Positions 1 through 12,375 of a stretch of 64,000 nt of DNA are shown piece by piece. Location: contig NZ_JACHFL010000002.1 of the NCBI RefSeq assembly GCF_014201875.1, positions 62,001 through 126,000 on the forward strand, written 5' to 3'. The position numbers and the translations under genes were made by a program. The stretch's first letter is position 1, and each line of letters starts with the position of its first letter. Origin of the DNA: Deinococcus humi. GTDB taxonomy: Bacteria > Deinococcota > Deinococci > Deinococcales > Deinococcaceae. The notes under the pieces were generated by a model. That model had not been told where the DNA came from. It saw nothing but the letters and a program-made list of their open reading frames with translations, and made no database searches.

Positions 1-37
1 GTGGATCGGCAAGAGCTTGTAAAGTTTCGATGTTCAA
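1..37 (-). CDS. ArsR-like transcriptional regulator, N-terminal fragment cut by window edge
   Basis: Only about 12 codons are visible, starting at a TTG (37-35) and reading (M)NIETLQALADP before the window ends. The stretch LQALADP is typical of the first helix of ArsR/SmtB winged-helix repressors. An AGGAGG lies at 58-53, 15 nt from the TTG, which is a long spacing. An ATG at 50-48 is too close to that site and is in another frame. The upstream promoter carries a palindrome, as expected for an autoregulated repressor. The family call rests on seven residues and is tentative. Confidence 0.45.
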   Translation of the reverse strand, partial: MNIETLQALADP

Positions 38-74
38 AAGCTTGACTCATCACCTCCTGTCGTTCTTGCTTGGG

Positions 75-107
75 ATTATTATTCCATATGTGGAATATTC
101 TTGTCAA
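75..107 (-). promoter_or_regulatory. Promoter with embedded palindromic operator
   Basis: On the minus strand a perfect TTGACA (107-102) is followed after 18 nt by AATAAT (83-78). Within the spacer and -10 lies the inverted repeat TATTCCA-TATG-TGGAATA (80-97, 7-bp perfect arms). An operator overlapping the -10 of the ArsR-like gene would give simple autorepression. The stretch is AT-rich compared with its surroundings. Confidence 0.65.
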
Positions 108-131
108 GGCATACAGATTGCATGAAGTGGA

Positions 132-176
132 GGGCAGTCTGTGGGTGAAGTCCTGTCACACTCACCCTCCCTGCCC
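132..176 (-). terminator. Hairpin downstream of radA
   Basis: Nested arms GGGCAG (132-137)/CTGCCC (171-176) and GGGTGA (143-148)/TCACCC (162-167) form a bulged stem between the radA stop and the next leftward promoter. There is no T-run, so a role in ending radA transcription is inferred from position only. Confidence 0.4.
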
Positions 177-210
177 TTCGCTCCTCCGTTAAGGTGTTAC
201 TGCCTGTTTT

Positions 211-1563
211 TCACACCTTAGCCGCCTGCCACACCACGCCTACCGCTTCCTCAACGCTCTTAACTCCGGCGTGTCCGTCCAGACCAGGGGGTACGATCAG
301 CCGTTTGTACCCGGCGCGGCCCGCTTCCTCGGCACGGCGCTGTGAGGCCACGGTGCTACGAACCTCGCCGGCCAGGCCCACTTCACCGAACACCGCCACA
401 CTGGTTGGCAGGGAGCGGCCGACCACGGCGCTGTACACGGCCAGGGCCACCGCCAGATCCAGGCCCGGATCGGGAACTTTCAGCCCGCCCGCCAGGTTCA
501 CGTACACGTCCAGACCGCCCAGAGTCAGATCCAGGCGGCGCTCCAGCACGGCCAGGACCACGTCCACGCGACGTGGATCGAGACCCACCACCACGCGGCG
601 GGCGTTGGGGTAGGGCGTCTTGCTCGCCAGCGCCTGCACTTCCAGCAGCATGGGGCGCTGGCCGTCCACGGTGGCGGCCACCACGCTCCCCGGCACCCCC
701 ACCGGACGCTCGGCCAAAAAGGCGGCGCTGGGGTTCTCCACGGCCATCAACCCCTCGCCGCGCATCTCGAAGACCCCCAGTTCTCCCGCCTGTCCGAAGC
801 GGTTCTTGACGCTGCGGAGCAGGCGAAACGCTCCCACGGTTTCCAGAAACACGGTGGTATCCACGATGTGTTCCATCACTTTCGGCCCGGCCACGGTGCC
901 GTCCTTGGTGACGTGCCCCACCAGCACGGTGGCAGTGCCGGTTTCCTTGGCGGCGCGCGTGAGCATGGACGTGCCGTCCCGCACCTGAGCCACGCCGCCG
1001 GGGGCACCCTCACCCTCCACGGTTACGGTCTGAATGCTGTCCACGATGCACAGTGCGGGCCGGTGCTCGTTCATCAGGGCGGCGATGTGTTCGGCGCGGG
1101 TATCGCGGGTGAGCTGGATGTCGGCCACGACGCCCAGCCGGTCTGCGCGCAGCCGGATCTGCTCCAGCGATTCCTCGCCTGCCACGTACAGGACGGTGCC
1201 GCCCGCCCGCGCCACGCTGTCGGCCACCTGAAGCAGGAGCGTGCTTTTGCCGATACCCGGTTCACCGCCGATCAGAGTGACGCCCCCGGCCACCAGCCCG
1301 CCGCCCAGCACGCGGTCCAGCTCCACGATGCCCGAGGAGGTGCGCGGTTCCTCCCGCCGACCAACGGTGGACAGCGCCGTGAGTTTGCCGCCCGTGATCC
1401 CGCCGTAACCGCCTGCCCCGCCACCACGCGCCTTGCCGCCCGTGACGCTGGGCATTTCCTCCTCAAAGGAGTTCCAGGCCTGACAGTTCGGGCAACGCCC
1501 CAGCGGTTTGGCGGACTGGTAGCCGCAGCTGTTGCAGACGTATTTGGTGGTAACCCTAGCCAT
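211..1563 (-). CDS. radA: DNA repair protein RadA (Sms)
   Basis: RadA is a RecA-like ATPase that acts on recombination intermediates during double-strand break repair. The 450-aa product starts at [10 protein letters not shown]. It has an N-terminal C4 zinc finger (C10, C13, C24, C27), a Walker A motif [10 protein letters not shown] at about 99-108, the RadA-specific KNRFG motif in mid-protein and a C-terminal Lon-protease-like domain. Length is normal for the family. An in-frame upstream extension to 1614 exists, but the zinc finger fixes the ATG at 1563. That start overlaps the stop of the upstream DUF2087 gene by 8 bp, so the two are probably co-transcribed and translationally coupled. Confidence 0.96.
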   Translation of the reverse strand: MARVTTKYVCNSCGYQSAKPLGRCPNCQAWNSFEEEMPSVTGGKARGGGAGGYGGITGGKLTALSTVGRREEPRTSSGIVELDRVLGGGLVAGGVTLIGGEPGIGKSTLLLQVADSVARAGGTVLYVAGEESLEQIRLRADRLGVVADIQLTRDTRAEHIAALMNEHRPALCIVDSIQTVTVEGEGAPGGVAQVRDGTSMLTRAAKETGTATVLVGHVTKDGTVAGPKVMEHIVDTTVFLETVGAFRLLRSVKNRFGQAGELGVFEMRGEGLMAVENPSAAFLAERPVGVPGSVVAATVDGQRPMLLEVQALASKTPYPNARRVVVGLDPRRVDVVLAVLERRLDLTLGGLDVYVNLAGGLKVPDPGLDLAVALAVYSAVVGRSLPTSVAVFGEVGLAGEVRSTVASQRRAEEAGRAGYKRLIVPPGLDGHAGVKSVEEAVGVVWQAAKV

Positions 1564-1888
1564 TCGTACTGACGCTGATCTCCACCTCATCCGATGATCT
1601 GGAGTCAGTGGCACTCACGCCGGGCCGCCCGTCCGCGCGCCAGTACGCACCGTCGGCGGTGGTCAGGTACTCGCCCTCCAGCAGTTCAGTCAGCAGAACG
1701 GATGGATCTTCCAGGGTGCTGTGATCGGCCAGCACGCCCTCCACCTGGCCCTGGTTGTAGGACACGCCCGGCTCGAACAGGCCCGTCAGGTAATCCAGGA
1801 TCGCCATCTGGTGGGCGCGGCGACGTTTGCTGGGCCAGGCGGTGATGCGCCCGTGTTCGTCCTGAAAGTCGGTGATGCTTTTGGTCAT
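1556..1888 (-). CDS. DUF2087 domain protein
   Basis: A 110-aa protein whose residues about 14-82 match the DUF2087 pattern: [10 protein letters not shown], then a helical region [11 protein letters not shown], then a winged-helix-like stretch ending in [14 protein letters not shown]2087 often forms the C-terminal part of ArsR-type regulators; here it stands alone with a short acidic tail. It is the first gene of a two-gene unit with radA. A -10 box TAGCAT (1900-1895) ends 6 nt before the ATG, so its mRNA is predicted to be leaderless. Its biochemical role is unknown; nucleic-acid binding is a guess. Confidence 0.8.
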   Translation of the reverse strand: MTKSITDFQDEHGRITAWPSKRRRAHQMAILDYLTGLFEPGVSYNQGQVEGVLADHSTLEDPSVLLTELLEGEYLTTADGAYWRADGRPGVSATDSRSSDEVEISVSTNG

Positions 1889-1965
1889 GGCTCCATGCTA
1901 CGCGCTGGGGGCGCGGGGCAGCGGGCCGGGAGGCACAAAGCGGGACGGCTGGCCTGCAGGTGGGC

Positions 1966-2151
1966 CTACAGCACAGCCAGCTTCATGCAGTCCACGTAGA
2001 CACTACCCAGCATCAGCATCAGCGCGAAGACGATCAACACCGCTATCGTGATGCGCTGCGTGACCCTGCGCTGCAGACCGAAGCCCAGGGAAGCGATGAT
2101 GACGGCGCAGGCCGCCCCGACCATCAGGTGTTCATGGCCCCCGGCCAGCAC
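1966..2151 (-). CDS. Possible small two-helix membrane protein
   Basis: A 61-aa frame from a GTG start. It has two hydrophobic segments, LMVGAACAVIIASLGFGL and ITIAVLIVFALMLMLGSVYV, joined by a short basic loop (QRRVTQR). That hairpin topology argues for a real membrane peptide rather than a shadow frame. No ribosome-binding site or leaderless -10 is evident, and the frame stays open further upstream, so the start is uncertain. It lies between the etfA terminator and the DUF2087 promoter. Function unknown. Confidence 0.4.
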   Translation of the reverse strand: MLAGGHEHLMVGAACAVIIASLGFGLQRRVTQRITIAVLIVFALMLMLGSVYVDCMKLAVL

Positions 2152-2298
2152 CGAGGTTTTGAGGCAGACGACGAGATCCAGAAAGCAGCGTCCTTTGAGG
2201 GCCGCGTTGCTCGCCTTCGCCTCAATGTGTGGCCTACCGTCTCGCAGGATTCTTTCAGTGCAAGACGATGAGGGTGGCGGTCTTATGGATTAAACGGA

Positions 2299-2332
2299 AA
2301 TGGCCGCCCCGTTCCGAAGAGGGGCAGCCATT
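2299..2332 (-). terminator. Terminator of the etfBA operon
   Basis: Arms AATGGCCGCCCC (2299-2310) and GGGGCAGCCATT (2321-2332) pair with one mismatch around a 10-nt loop. On the minus strand the stem is followed by TTTCC. It sits 27 bp past the etfA stop. Confidence 0.75.
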
Positions 2333-2358
2333 GGGGTGACGTACTGGGTGTTGCTGGC

Positions 2359-3305
<947 letters not shown>

Positions 3306-3309
<4 letters not shown>

Positions 3310-4067
3310 GCCAGCACCTTCGCTTCGTTGCGCAGGAGATCGAGAAGTTGTTCGGCGGCGGCCTGCGGATCCTTGCCGTCGATCATCTTGTTGAGTCGGG
3401 CGCGGGTCTGGATCTCGGCTCCCACGTATTTCACGGCTGGCTGCACGCCAAAACCGCCCAGATCGTCCTTGCGGAGCTCCTTCTTCTTGGCCTTCATGAT
3501 GTTGGGCAGGGTGGGGTAGCGCGGCTCGTTCAGCCCCTGCTGCGCGGTGATCACAGCAGGCAAAGCCACCTTGAAGCCCTCGTTGCCGTCATCCACGTCG
3601 TGGCGTCCCGTCAGGGTCTCACCGTCGGCGTTCAGCTCATTGGTCCAGGTCAGTTGCGGCCAGCCCAGTCGTTCGGCGCTGGCGGCCCCCAGGGCCTGAG
3701 AATCCCAGTCGGCCTCCTGGCCGCCCAGCAGGATCAGGTCCGTGCCCTCACTCTGGGCGACCTGCGCCACAATCTTGCTCAGGGACACGGCGTCGAAGCG
3801 CTCATCAGTCTCGATGTGGATGGCGCGGTCCACACCCATGGCCAGGGCCGTCCGCAGGGCGTCTTCCACCTTCTTTGGGCCAACGGCCAGTGCCACGATC
3901 TCTTCCACGTTCGCGTTCCCCTCACGCAGGCGTAGGGCCTCCTCCACGCCGTATTCATCCATGCCGTCGATCACCAGCGTGGTGCCTTCCAGATCCACGC
4001 GGTCACCGCTGACTTTCACACGCGCCTCGGCGTCGGGAACCTGTCTTACAAGGGTCAATATTTTCAT
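3306..4067 (-). CDS. etfB: Electron transfer flavoprotein beta subunit
   Basis: The 253-aa EtfB/FixA-type subunit starts [19 protein letters not shown] and carries the AMP-binding adenine-nucleotide hydrolase-like fold, with the family stretch [24 protein letters not shown]. It pairs with EtfA, and its short C-terminal helix normally embraces the alpha subunit. A GGAGG lies about 7 nt before the ATG, so this operon uses a normal leader. The upstream region contains a palindrome at 4122-4140 that could be an operator. Confidence 0.96.
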
Positions 4068-4121
4068 GCAACCTCCAGAGGGGGCCGGTCCATTGGAGCG
4101 TCATGAACCCGCCGGTAAAAT

Positions 4122-4140
4122 TAAACTCAGTCTAAGTTTA
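4122..4140. promoter_or_regulatory. Inverted repeat upstream of etfBA
   Basis: TAAACT-N7-AGTTTA has perfect 6-bp arms. It is AT-rich in a GC-rich background and lies about 55 bp before the etfB start, within the shared 272-bp gap with the divergent gene at 4340. The arrangement resembles TetR-family operators that control fatty-acid genes, but no cognate regulator is in the window. Confidence 0.5.
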
Positions 4141-4291
4141 GCAGCATCTCCTGAGTTAAGAGAATACGGCGCACACGGTCTCTCATTTTGAAGCGGCAGA
4201 GTTCCAACCGGATGGGTAAAGGGTACAAACTCCATTGAGGCGTTCCTATGCGGGAGACACCCCCACCGCTCCCGCTCTCTAAATCCGTCGT

Positions 4292-4337
4292 CAACCAGAG
4301 CATGAGGCATTCTCATGTTGAGGGCCGACGCTGGTTG
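4292..4337 (+). promoter_or_regulatory. Potential leader stem-loop abutting a start codon
   Basis: CAACCAG (4292-4298) can pair with CTGGTTG (4331-4337), enclosing an inner hairpin CATGAG (4301-4306)/CTCATG (4312-4317). The outer stem ends 2 nt before the ATG at 4340. The only purine-rich ribosome-binding candidate, GAGGG at 4320-4324, lies 15 nt from the ATG inside the outer loop. Confidence 0.4.
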
Positions 4338-4339
4338 TC

Positions 4340-4999
4340 ATGAAGAAGCTGATTTCCCTGACCATTCTCGCTGCTGCCGCGACGGCTGGCGCACAGACCT
4401 TTAACAACGTCCAGCTTGGCCTGACCGGCGGCTACGCGGGCGGCCTGAGCGGTGAAGTGTTTGTCCATGCCCCCAACGTGGTCGGCCCGGTGGGCGTCAA
4501 GGTAGGCGTGGCCTACACTCGTCCCAGCGACGCGATTAACGACGCCAGCCCGGAATTGCCTGGCATTTCCGGTCCTAATCAGACCTTCGGAGCGGCCAAG
4601 CAGGCGGGGCGCGCCAGTGAATCGGGCAGTCAGACGGTGGTGTCCGTCGATGGCACCTACGGTCTGGGCGAAGTGGCTCCTGGCCTCGACACCATGGTCT
4701 ACGGGGGTGCCCGTTACGGCATGTTCAAATCTACCGAAGACTATGGCAGCAGTGGCAGCACCACCTATTCTAGCAACGCCTTCGGTGTAGGCGCTGGGGC
4801 CATGGCCAGCTACGCTCTGACAGGCAACCTGAGTCTGGTGGGTGACTTGGGCGCGGATTACTTCTTCAAGAGCGCCATCACCACCAGTAAGGGCGACACC
4901 ATCTCCACCAACGACGGCAGCTACTCAGCCTTCGATAGCCGAGTGATCCGTCCTGGCACGAACTTCAAGGCCCGCATCGGCGTCAAGTACATCTTCTAA
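4340..4999 (+). CDS. Secreted/outer-membrane beta-barrel-like protein
   Basis: A 219-aa protein with a clear signal peptide: MKK, a hydrophobic core LISLTILAAAATAG, and a cleavage site near AQ-TF. The mature part alternates glycine-rich strands (LGLTGGYAGGLSGEVFV, YGLGEVAPGLDTMVYGGARYGMF) and ends in FKARIGVKYIF. The aromatic C-terminus and repeated strand pattern fit a small outer-membrane barrel. No specific family was recognised. It is a single gene, divergent from etfBA, with an unusually structured leader. Confidence 0.75.
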   Translation: MKKLISLTILAAAATAGAQTFNNVQLGLTGGYAGGLSGEVFVHAPNVVGPVGVKVGVAYTRPSDAINDASPELPGISGPNQTFGAAKQAGRASESGSQTVVSVDGTYGLGEVAPGLDTMVYGGARYGMFKSTEDYGSSGSTTYSSNAFGVGAGAMASYALTGNLSLVGDLGADYFFKSAITTSKGDTISTNDGSYSAFDSRVIRPGTNFKARIGVKYIF

Positions 5000-5037
5000 G
5001 CTGAAGGGGATAATGGGGTGGACAGGCTGCGGCCCGT

Positions 5038-5436
5038 TCACCCTTTTTTGGTCTCCTGAGCGTCCATATAGCTCTTCAACACTTCAAAACCGGCCACGGC
5101 ACGTGGGAACCCCAGATAAGGCACGCACATTATCAGTGCTCCCCGCACCTCCTCTTCCGTAGCCCCGGCATTCAGCGCGCCGCGCAGGTGGGTTCGCAAC
5201 TCGGGCGGGCTCCCCAATGAGACCAGCAGTGCACAGGCAATCAGCTCCTGCGTCTTCAGATCCAGCGGCGAGGAATCGTACACGGTGTCGTAAGCGAAGT
5301 CCTGAATCTGGGCGGCCAGATCGGGGTCCAGCCCCCTGAGCCGCTGCATGATCCGGTCATGCTGGGAGCCGAAAATGACTCTCCTGGCGCGGCCTTCGGG
5401 TTGCTGGGAGTGGGAAGGGTGCTCGTTGTCGCTCAT
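5038..5436 (-). CDS. Carboxymuconolactone decarboxylase family protein
   Basis: A 132-aa CMD/AhpD-fold protein. The family core is [41 protein letters not shown] in approximate form, followed by [17 protein letters not shown]. The peroxiredoxin-reductase CxxC of AhpD is absent; only one cysteine lies in the ELIACALL helix. A gamma-carboxymuconolactone decarboxylase-like or unknown role is therefore more likely than AhpD activity. A -10 box TACGCT (5449-5444) ends 7 nt before the ATG, predicting a leaderless mRNA. Confidence 0.85.
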   Translation of the reverse strand: MSDNEHPSHSQQPEGRARRVIFGSQHDRIMQRLRGLDPDLAAQIQDFAYDTVYDSSPLDLKTQELIACALLVSLGSPPELRTHLRGALNAGATEEEVRGALIMCVPYLGFPRAVAGFEVLKSYMDAQETKKG

Positions 5437-5653
5437 GCTGTCCAGCGTAGCGGGCGCCGGGGCGAAAGAAGGGCGTCAGGTGGGAAGGATTACAGTAAAG
5501 GGGGAGAAGAACGTAAGTTTAGGCGCGTCTGACGCTGTGGGGATGCTCTAGACTCGGAACTGTCCGTCCACCCGATCTTTTCTCTCGCCGCTCCCGCTTT
5601 CTGCGTTCTGAACGAGCCACGCGCACCGCGATTTCGCCCCCTGGGGGTCTTCC

Positions 5654-7891
<2,238 letters not shown>

Positions 7892-7909
7892 CACAGGCTT
7901 TTGCATTCG

Positions 7910-7936
7910 GCCCTCTCCCCAACGGAGAGGGCTTTT
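7910..7936 (+). terminator. Rho-independent terminator of clpC
   Basis: Perfect 9-bp stem GCCCTCTCC (7910-7918)/GGAGAGGGC (7924-7932) with a 5-nt loop and a following TTTT, 18 bp after the clpC stop. Confidence 0.92.
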
Positions 7937-8045
7937 CTTATCGTGTGTGGTGGAAATAGGTGGCAGATCGGAGGGCGCGAACTGATTCAAAGAGAACCCC
8001 CGCCAACGACTTCATCAGCCACTGGCGGGAGAGGGCAGGCCAGCT

Positions 8046-8255
8046 TCAGCGTCCCTTCTCTGCCCCCGCTTTGCGAATGGCGTCCAGCAGTTTGCCCACC
8101 GACTGTGCAACGTTGCCAGCCTCGCGGCGCACGTCAGGGTCGCGCGAAAAGCGGGTGAGACGTTCAGCGGCGTCGCGCACGGCGCGGAGCAGGGCCTCAG
8201 TGGGAACCCTGGTGCGGCCCGGCACCCTGCCTGATGGTGTTTTCGGATCGGTCAT
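8046..8255 (-). CDS. Small conserved-looking protein downstream of amylosucrase
   Basis: A 69-aa basic and helical protein ([17 protein letters not shown], then [19 protein letters not shown] and a second helix [15 protein letters not shown]). The chosen ATG gives a 4-bp ATGA overlap with the amylosucrase stop, indicating translational coupling. A longer frame to 8282 would overlap more. No domain was recognised. The repeated [19 protein letters not shown] helices suggest a small helical bundle. Confidence 0.65.
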   Translation of the reverse strand: MTDPKTPSGRVPGRTRVPTEALLRAVRDAAERLTRFSRDPDVRREAGNVAQSVGKLLDAIRKAGAEKGR

Positions 8256-10207
8256 GTGTTCACCTCCGCCGCAGTCAACCACAGGGCGCGGTAGGGGTCC
8301 AGCGTCAGGGTCGGGCGGGTCAGGTGAAAGGCGCTGCCGCTCAGCGCGTCGCGGGCGTCCTCGCCCAGATGGCCGCGCAGGCTGTAGGCGGGCAGCACCA
8401 CACGTTCCTCGCTGAAGTTGTAAAGCTCCAGCAGCGTGCCCAGCGGGTGATCCCGGCGCAGCATCAGCACACGGGGGTCAGGGCTGGCGATCACATGTGA
8501 TTCGATGGAGGCGTGCAGATGGGGCAACCCCTTGCGCACGGCGATTCTGTGGCGGAGGCCCGCATTGACCCGTCCAGCTGGGGTGTCGGGATGCGCCTGA
8601 ACATCCTCTGCCAGCGCCCAGTCCATGCGTGGACGGTGGACCCAGCGGTTGTCGGCGGCGTGTTCGGGCGTATCGGCGTAGCTGTAGTCGTTGGTCAGCG
8701 CCAGCTCATCGCCCATGTACAGCAGCGGTATCCCGCCGAAGCCGAGGATCACCGTGTGAAGCAGGAGCAGCCGCTCCACCGCCAGACTGATCAGGGTTTC
8801 GTCGCCGCTCTCCAGCGCCGTTTCCAGCCCGGCCAGACTAGCCGCCGAGCCGCTAATGCGCCGGTCTCCGGTTACCGGATTGAACTGGAAGACCAGTCCA
8901 CGCGCAAAAGCCCCCATAAACTCGCCACTGTAGAAATCGCTCAGGAAGTGGCGGTGGGCCGGGCCGCCTATGCCCACCCGCGCGGCGTCGGCGTCGCTGA
9001 TGGCCCAACCGATGTCGTCGTGGCAGCGGACGTATAGGCCCCAGGTGGTGTTGGTGGGCTTGGGAGGAAAGGCGCGCAGGGCTTGTTCCATCAGGCGGGT
9101 GTCGCGGCTGGCGAGGGTGCTCCACAACTGCACCATCAGACTGTTGTGATAGGCCATATCGCTGACCCTGCCGTGGTGCGTGCCTGTGCCCAGGTAATGG
9201 ATCAGGTCGCCCGGCGCCACGATGGCCTCGGCCTTGAAGGCCACCGCTGGGGCCACGATGCGCGCCGCCGCCCGCAGGGCGCGGGTCAGGTGATGCACCT
9301 CCGGCTGATTTTGGCTGCTGGTGCCCAGCCGTTTCCAGATAAAGGCGATGGCGTCCAGCCGGAAGACCTCCACCCCCCGGTTCGCCAGATTCAGGATGAT
9401 GTCCACGAACTCGGTCAGCACGTCGGGGTTGCCCCAGTTCAGGTCCCACTGGTAGGTGTTGAAAGTGGTCCAGACCCAGCCGCCGCTCCCGCCCTCACCC
9501 GCGTGTTCGTCCCAGGTGAAGTTGCCAGGGGCGAAGTCGGGGAAGACCTCGGGCAGGGTGGCCTCGTAAGCGTCCGGCAGGCCGCGATCCGAAAAGAAAT
9601 GGAAGTAGTCGCGGTACTGGTCCTCGCCCGCCCGCGCCCGCTCGGCCCACTCGTGTTCGCGGGCTACATGATTCAGGACCAGATCGAGGACCAGGCTGAT
9701 GCCCCGGCCCCGCAGGTCGCGCGCCAGTCCCGAGAGGTCGTCCATGCTGCCCAGATCGGGGCGCACCGAACGGTAGTCGGCCACCGCGTAGCCGCCGTCG
9801 TTCTCGCCCTCACGTGGGCGCAGCAGCGGCATCAGGTGCAGGTAGGTGACACCAAGCCCTTCCAGATAGTCCACATGGTCCTGCACGCCGCACAGCGTTC
9901 CGGCGAAGCGGTCCGTGTAGGCCACGTAGCCCACCATGCGGGACGACTGCAGCCAGTCGGGGGAGAGCAACCGGGCCTCATCCAGCCGTTTCAGATCGGC
10001 TGGGCGGGTGTGGTAAGCCTGCAACATGATCTCCAGCAGGCGTTCCAGCAGGCCGTCGGCCCGCTCCAGGTACACCTCGCGCAGGCTGTCCAGCAACTCG
10101 GGGCCGTAGCGCTCCAGCCGCAGGAAGAAGGTCTCGGCGTCCCGGTCATCGTCGAAGGCCAGCCGTAGTCGCTCGGCCAGTTTGGGGGTCAGCAGGATGT
10201 CAGGCAT
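8252..10207 (-). CDS. Amylosucrase (GH13 subfamily 4)
   Basis: Amylosucrase uses sucrose to build alpha-1,4-glucan and releases fructose. The 651-aa product has the GH13 barrel with the nucleophile D285 (VFRLDAIAF), general acid/base E327 ([10 protein letters not shown]) and transition-state stabiliser D397 (RCHDDIGW). The extended N-terminal helical domain (1-90) and the HDDIGW variant are specific to this subfamily and separate it from sucrose phosphorylase or plain amylase. Characterised amylosucrases are about 630-650 aa. No signal peptide is present, so it is cytoplasmic. It overlaps a small downstream gene by 4 bp. Confidence 0.93.
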   Translation of the reverse strand: MPDILLTPKLAERLRLAFDDDRDAETFFLRLERYGPELLDSLREVYLERADGLLERLLEIMLQAYHTRPADLKRLDEARLLSPDWLQSSRMVGYVAYTDRFAGTLCGVQDHVDYLEGLGVTYLHLMPLLRPREGENDGGYAVADYRSVRPDLGSMDDLSGLARDLRGRGISLVLDLVLNHVAREHEWAERARAGEDQYRDYFHFFSDRGLPDAYEATLPEVFPDFAPGNFTWDEHAGEGGSGGWVWTTFNTYQWDLNWGNPDVLTEFVDIILNLANRGVEVFRLDAIAFIWKRLGTSSQNQPEVHHLTRALRAAARIVAPAVAFKAEAIVAPGDLIHYLGTGTHHGRVSDMAYHNSLMVQLWSTLASRDTRLMEQALRAFPPKPTNTTWGLYVRCHDDIGWAISDADAARVGIGGPAHRHFLSDFYSGEFMGAFARGLVFQFNPVTGDRRISGSAASLAGLETALESGDETLISLAVERLLLLHTVILGFGGIPLLYMGDELALTNDYSYADTPEHAADNRWVHRPRMDWALAEDVQAHPDTPAGRVNAGLRHRIAVRKGLPHLHASIESHVIASPDPRVLMLRRDHPLGTLLELYNFSEERVVLPAYSLRGHLGEDARDALSGSAFHLTRPTLTLDPYRALWLTAAEVNT

Positions 10208-10313
10208 GGTTGTCCATCAGCATACGGCGTACATGGAAGTGTTTCCAACACGGTCAGTGGTTGGCAAAGCAAAAGGCGGCAGATCACTCCGCCGCCTGTG
10301 GTGTGCGCTGTCG

Positions 10314-10589
10314 TTACTTCATCGCTTCTTCGCGGGTCACATTGAGGTAGACCGCCACGTCGTCCATGCTTTCCACCTGCGAGAGCGGAACGTAGTGGTG
10401 CTGGCCGTCGCTGCTGTCGCTCCTGGTCAATTTGACTCTGTCGCCTTCCAGGTGATCCACCGTGCCGACATGCTCGCCATTGTTGTCCTTGACCTGCATG
10501 TGCTCGCCGCCCTGGTCCAGACGCGCCTTGAGGTCCTTGGCAATGCGTTCGGTGATCTGGCCAGCGTCTGCGTTCTGGTTCTGTGTCAT
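10314..10589 (-). CDS. DUF2171 domain protein
   Basis: A 91-aa protein whose C-terminal two-thirds match DUF2171: an SH3-like PRC-type strand set [21 protein letters not shown], then VKLTRSDS and [13 protein letters not shown]. Such proteins are often stress-associated in soil bacteria, but no activity is established. A -10 box TAGCCT (10601-10596) ends 6 nt before the ATG, so a leaderless mRNA is predicted. It is divergent from the DNA glycosylase gene. Confidence 0.82.
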   Translation of the reverse strand: MTQNQNADAGQITERIAKDLKARLDQGGEHMQVKDNNGEHVGTVDHLEGDRVKLTRSDSSDGQHHYVPLSQVESMDDVAVYLNVTREEAMK

Positions 10590-10724
10590 GACTCCAGGCT
10601 AGGCCGGGGGCATGACCGGCAGATTGGCGTGGGCGTTAGAGAACATTGAGATACAGAAATTCCTTTCCCGGTTGCGTAAGCGTCCACGCACAGCCCAGCG
10701 CACCTGCCCCCTAGGCTGGCACCC

Positions 10725-11375
10725 ATGCGGTCTGCCCAGCCCAAGATCGATCACGCCCACGCCCTGAGATCCGACTTTTTCGCCGGTGATCCGGTGGCGG
10801 TGGCGCGTGCATTGATCGGCGCGGTGCTGGTGCGCGTCTTGAAGGACGGCGTGATACTTGCGGCCCGCATCGTGGAGACCGAGGGCTACGACTGCCCACG
10901 CGATCCCAGCTGCCACGTGATCGCTCGGCTGCCCGGCGCGGCGGGGGCGATGGGCGGCGAGCCGGGGCGCGTCTACTTTCATTTCGCCTACAGGCAGCCG
11001 CTGCTGAACGTCGTGTGCCGCCCCACGGGCATCCAGGCGTCCATCCTGATCCGGGCCGTTCAACCCCTGCTGGGCGAGGAGAGGATGCGCGAGTTGCGGC
11101 CCGTCAGACGTTCCCTTGACCTCAGCAACGGTCCCGCCAAGCTGGTCACGGCGCTGGGCCTGACCGGGGAATTGGGGGGGCAGCCCATTGACAGCCCCTC
11201 CTTCTACATCGTGCCAGGACAAACCCAGCCGGACTCGGCAGTTGAAATTACGTCCCGCGTGGGCCTGCGCCGGGGGGCGGACTTGCCGTGGCGTTTCCTG
11301 ATGCGGGGCAATCCCTGGGTCTCGCCGGGAACACCAAGTGCGGGCACGACAGAAGCAGGACTTAACGGGTTGTGA
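10725..11375 (+). CDS. mpg: DNA-3-methyladenine glycosylase (AAG/Mpg family)
   Basis: A 216-aa base-excision repair enzyme that removes alkylated or deaminated purines. The active-site stretch [11 protein letters not shown] holds the expected catalytic glutamate E53 and the base-stacking Y55, with H64 shortly after. Downstream come [20 protein letters not shown] and the NGPAKL motif. A TAGGCT box (10712-10717) ends 7 nt before the ATG (leaderless). Its last 14 bp overlap the 3' end of the convergent meaB gene. Confidence 0.93.
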   Translation: MRSAQPKIDHAHALRSDFFAGDPVAVARALIGAVLVRVLKDGVILAARIVETEGYDCPRDPSCHVIARLPGAAGAMGGEPGRVYFHFAYRQPLLNVVCRPTGIQASILIRAVQPLLGEERMRELRPVRRSLDLSNGPAKLVTALGLTGELGGQPIDSPSFYIVPGQTQPDSAVEITSRVGLRRGADLPWRFLMRGNPWVSPGTPSAGTTEAGLNGL

Positions 11376-12306
11376 GGACGGCCACGCCCTGAATCGCTGT
11401 GAGCTGCCCGGCCTCCACCTCGGCCCGCAGGGTCTGGAGCTGCTGTCTGTCCAGCCCTGCGCGGAACAGTCGCCAGGCGGCCTCGCGCAGTAACTCGTCG
11501 AACCACTGGGCGGTCTGAGCGCGGCGTCTGCCTGCCACGTCCACCTCCTGCACGTAGTCCAGCACTGCCGCCCAGACCTCCGGCACGCCCTCGCCAGTCA
11601 GGGCAGATGCCCGCAGGGCGCGGGGCCGCCAGGGGGCGTCGTGTGGGGTCAGGAGGTTCAGGGCCGCACGCAGTTCAGTCTGGGCACGCACCGCCGCCTT
11701 GGGAGCGCTATCGGCCTTATTCACCACACACAGGTCAGCCAACTCCATGATGCCGCGCTTGATCCCCTGCAGTTCGTCACCCGCGTTGGGCAGCGTGAGC
11801 AGTACGAACAGATCGGTCATGGCGGCAACCTGGGTCTCGCTCTGGCCCACGCCCACAGTTTCCACCAGCACCACGTCGTGGCCCGCCGCCTCGCACAGCG
11901 TGATGGCCTCGCGGGTGCGCCGCGCCACCCCACCCAGGTTGCCGCCCGCCGGACTGGGCCGGATGTAGGCGCCCGGGTGAACGGTCAGCCGGGGCATGCG
12001 GGTCTTGTCGCCCATGATTGAGCCGCCCGTGCGGGCACTGCTGGGGTCTACCGCCAGCACCGCCACCCGGTGACCCGCCTCGGCCAGGTGCAGGCCCAGC
12101 GCCTCAATAAAGGTGGACTTCCCTACCCCCGGGACTCCGGTCAGGCCCACACGAATGGACTTCCCAGCGTGCGGCGCAACGTCTGAGAGCAACTGCTGGG
12201 CCTGCGCCTCGTGATCGGCGCGCGTGGACTCGCTCAGGGTGATCGCGCGGGCCAGCGCGCGGCGGCTGCCGGCCAGCAAAGGCTCGGCTAGGGGATGGGC
12301 GGACAT
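11362..12306 (-). CDS. meaB: Methylmalonyl-CoA mutase-associated GTPase MeaB (ArgK)
   Basis: MeaB is a G3E-family GTPase that gates cofactor loading of, and protects, the B12-dependent methylmalonyl-CoA mutase. The 314-aa product has Walker [13 protein letters not shown] (54-65), the family region [19 protein letters not shown], the switch stretch ETVGVGQSE and the NKAD specificity motif. The in-frame extension to 12348 is rejected because TATGAT (12318-12313) ends 6 nt before this ATG, predicting a leaderless mRNA. The mutase lies 940 bp upstream on the same strand. Confidence 0.94.
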   Translation of the reverse strand: MSAHPLAEPLLAGSRRALARAITLSESTRADHEAQAQQLLSDVAPHAGKSIRVGLTGVPGVGKSTFIEALGLHLAEAGHRVAVLAVDPSSARTGGSIMGDKTRMPRLTVHPGAYIRPSPAGGNLGGVARRTREAITLCEAAGHDVVLVETVGVGQSETQVAAMTDLFVLLTLPNAGDELQGIKRGIMELADLCVVNKADSAPKAAVRAQTELRAALNLLTPHDAPWRPRALRASALTGEGVPEVWAAVLDYVQEVDVAGRRRAQTAQWFDELLREAAWRLFRAGLDRQQLQTLRAEVEAGQLTAIQGVAVLTTR

Positions 12307-12375
12307 ACGGCCATCATAGAGAAAGCCCCACCAGTGCGGCAGGGCCATCGGGGCGAATCACTTCGTATCCGGGGA

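Noticed and set aside
4101..4316. 71-codon frame upstream of etfBA
   Set aside because: It crosses the operator-like palindrome and the promoter gap, and its translation has no domain.
5437..5653. CIRCE, CtsR or HspR boxes before the Clp ATPase
   Set aside because: None of the known repeats is present; only a TAGACT -10 candidate and a GC-rich leader.
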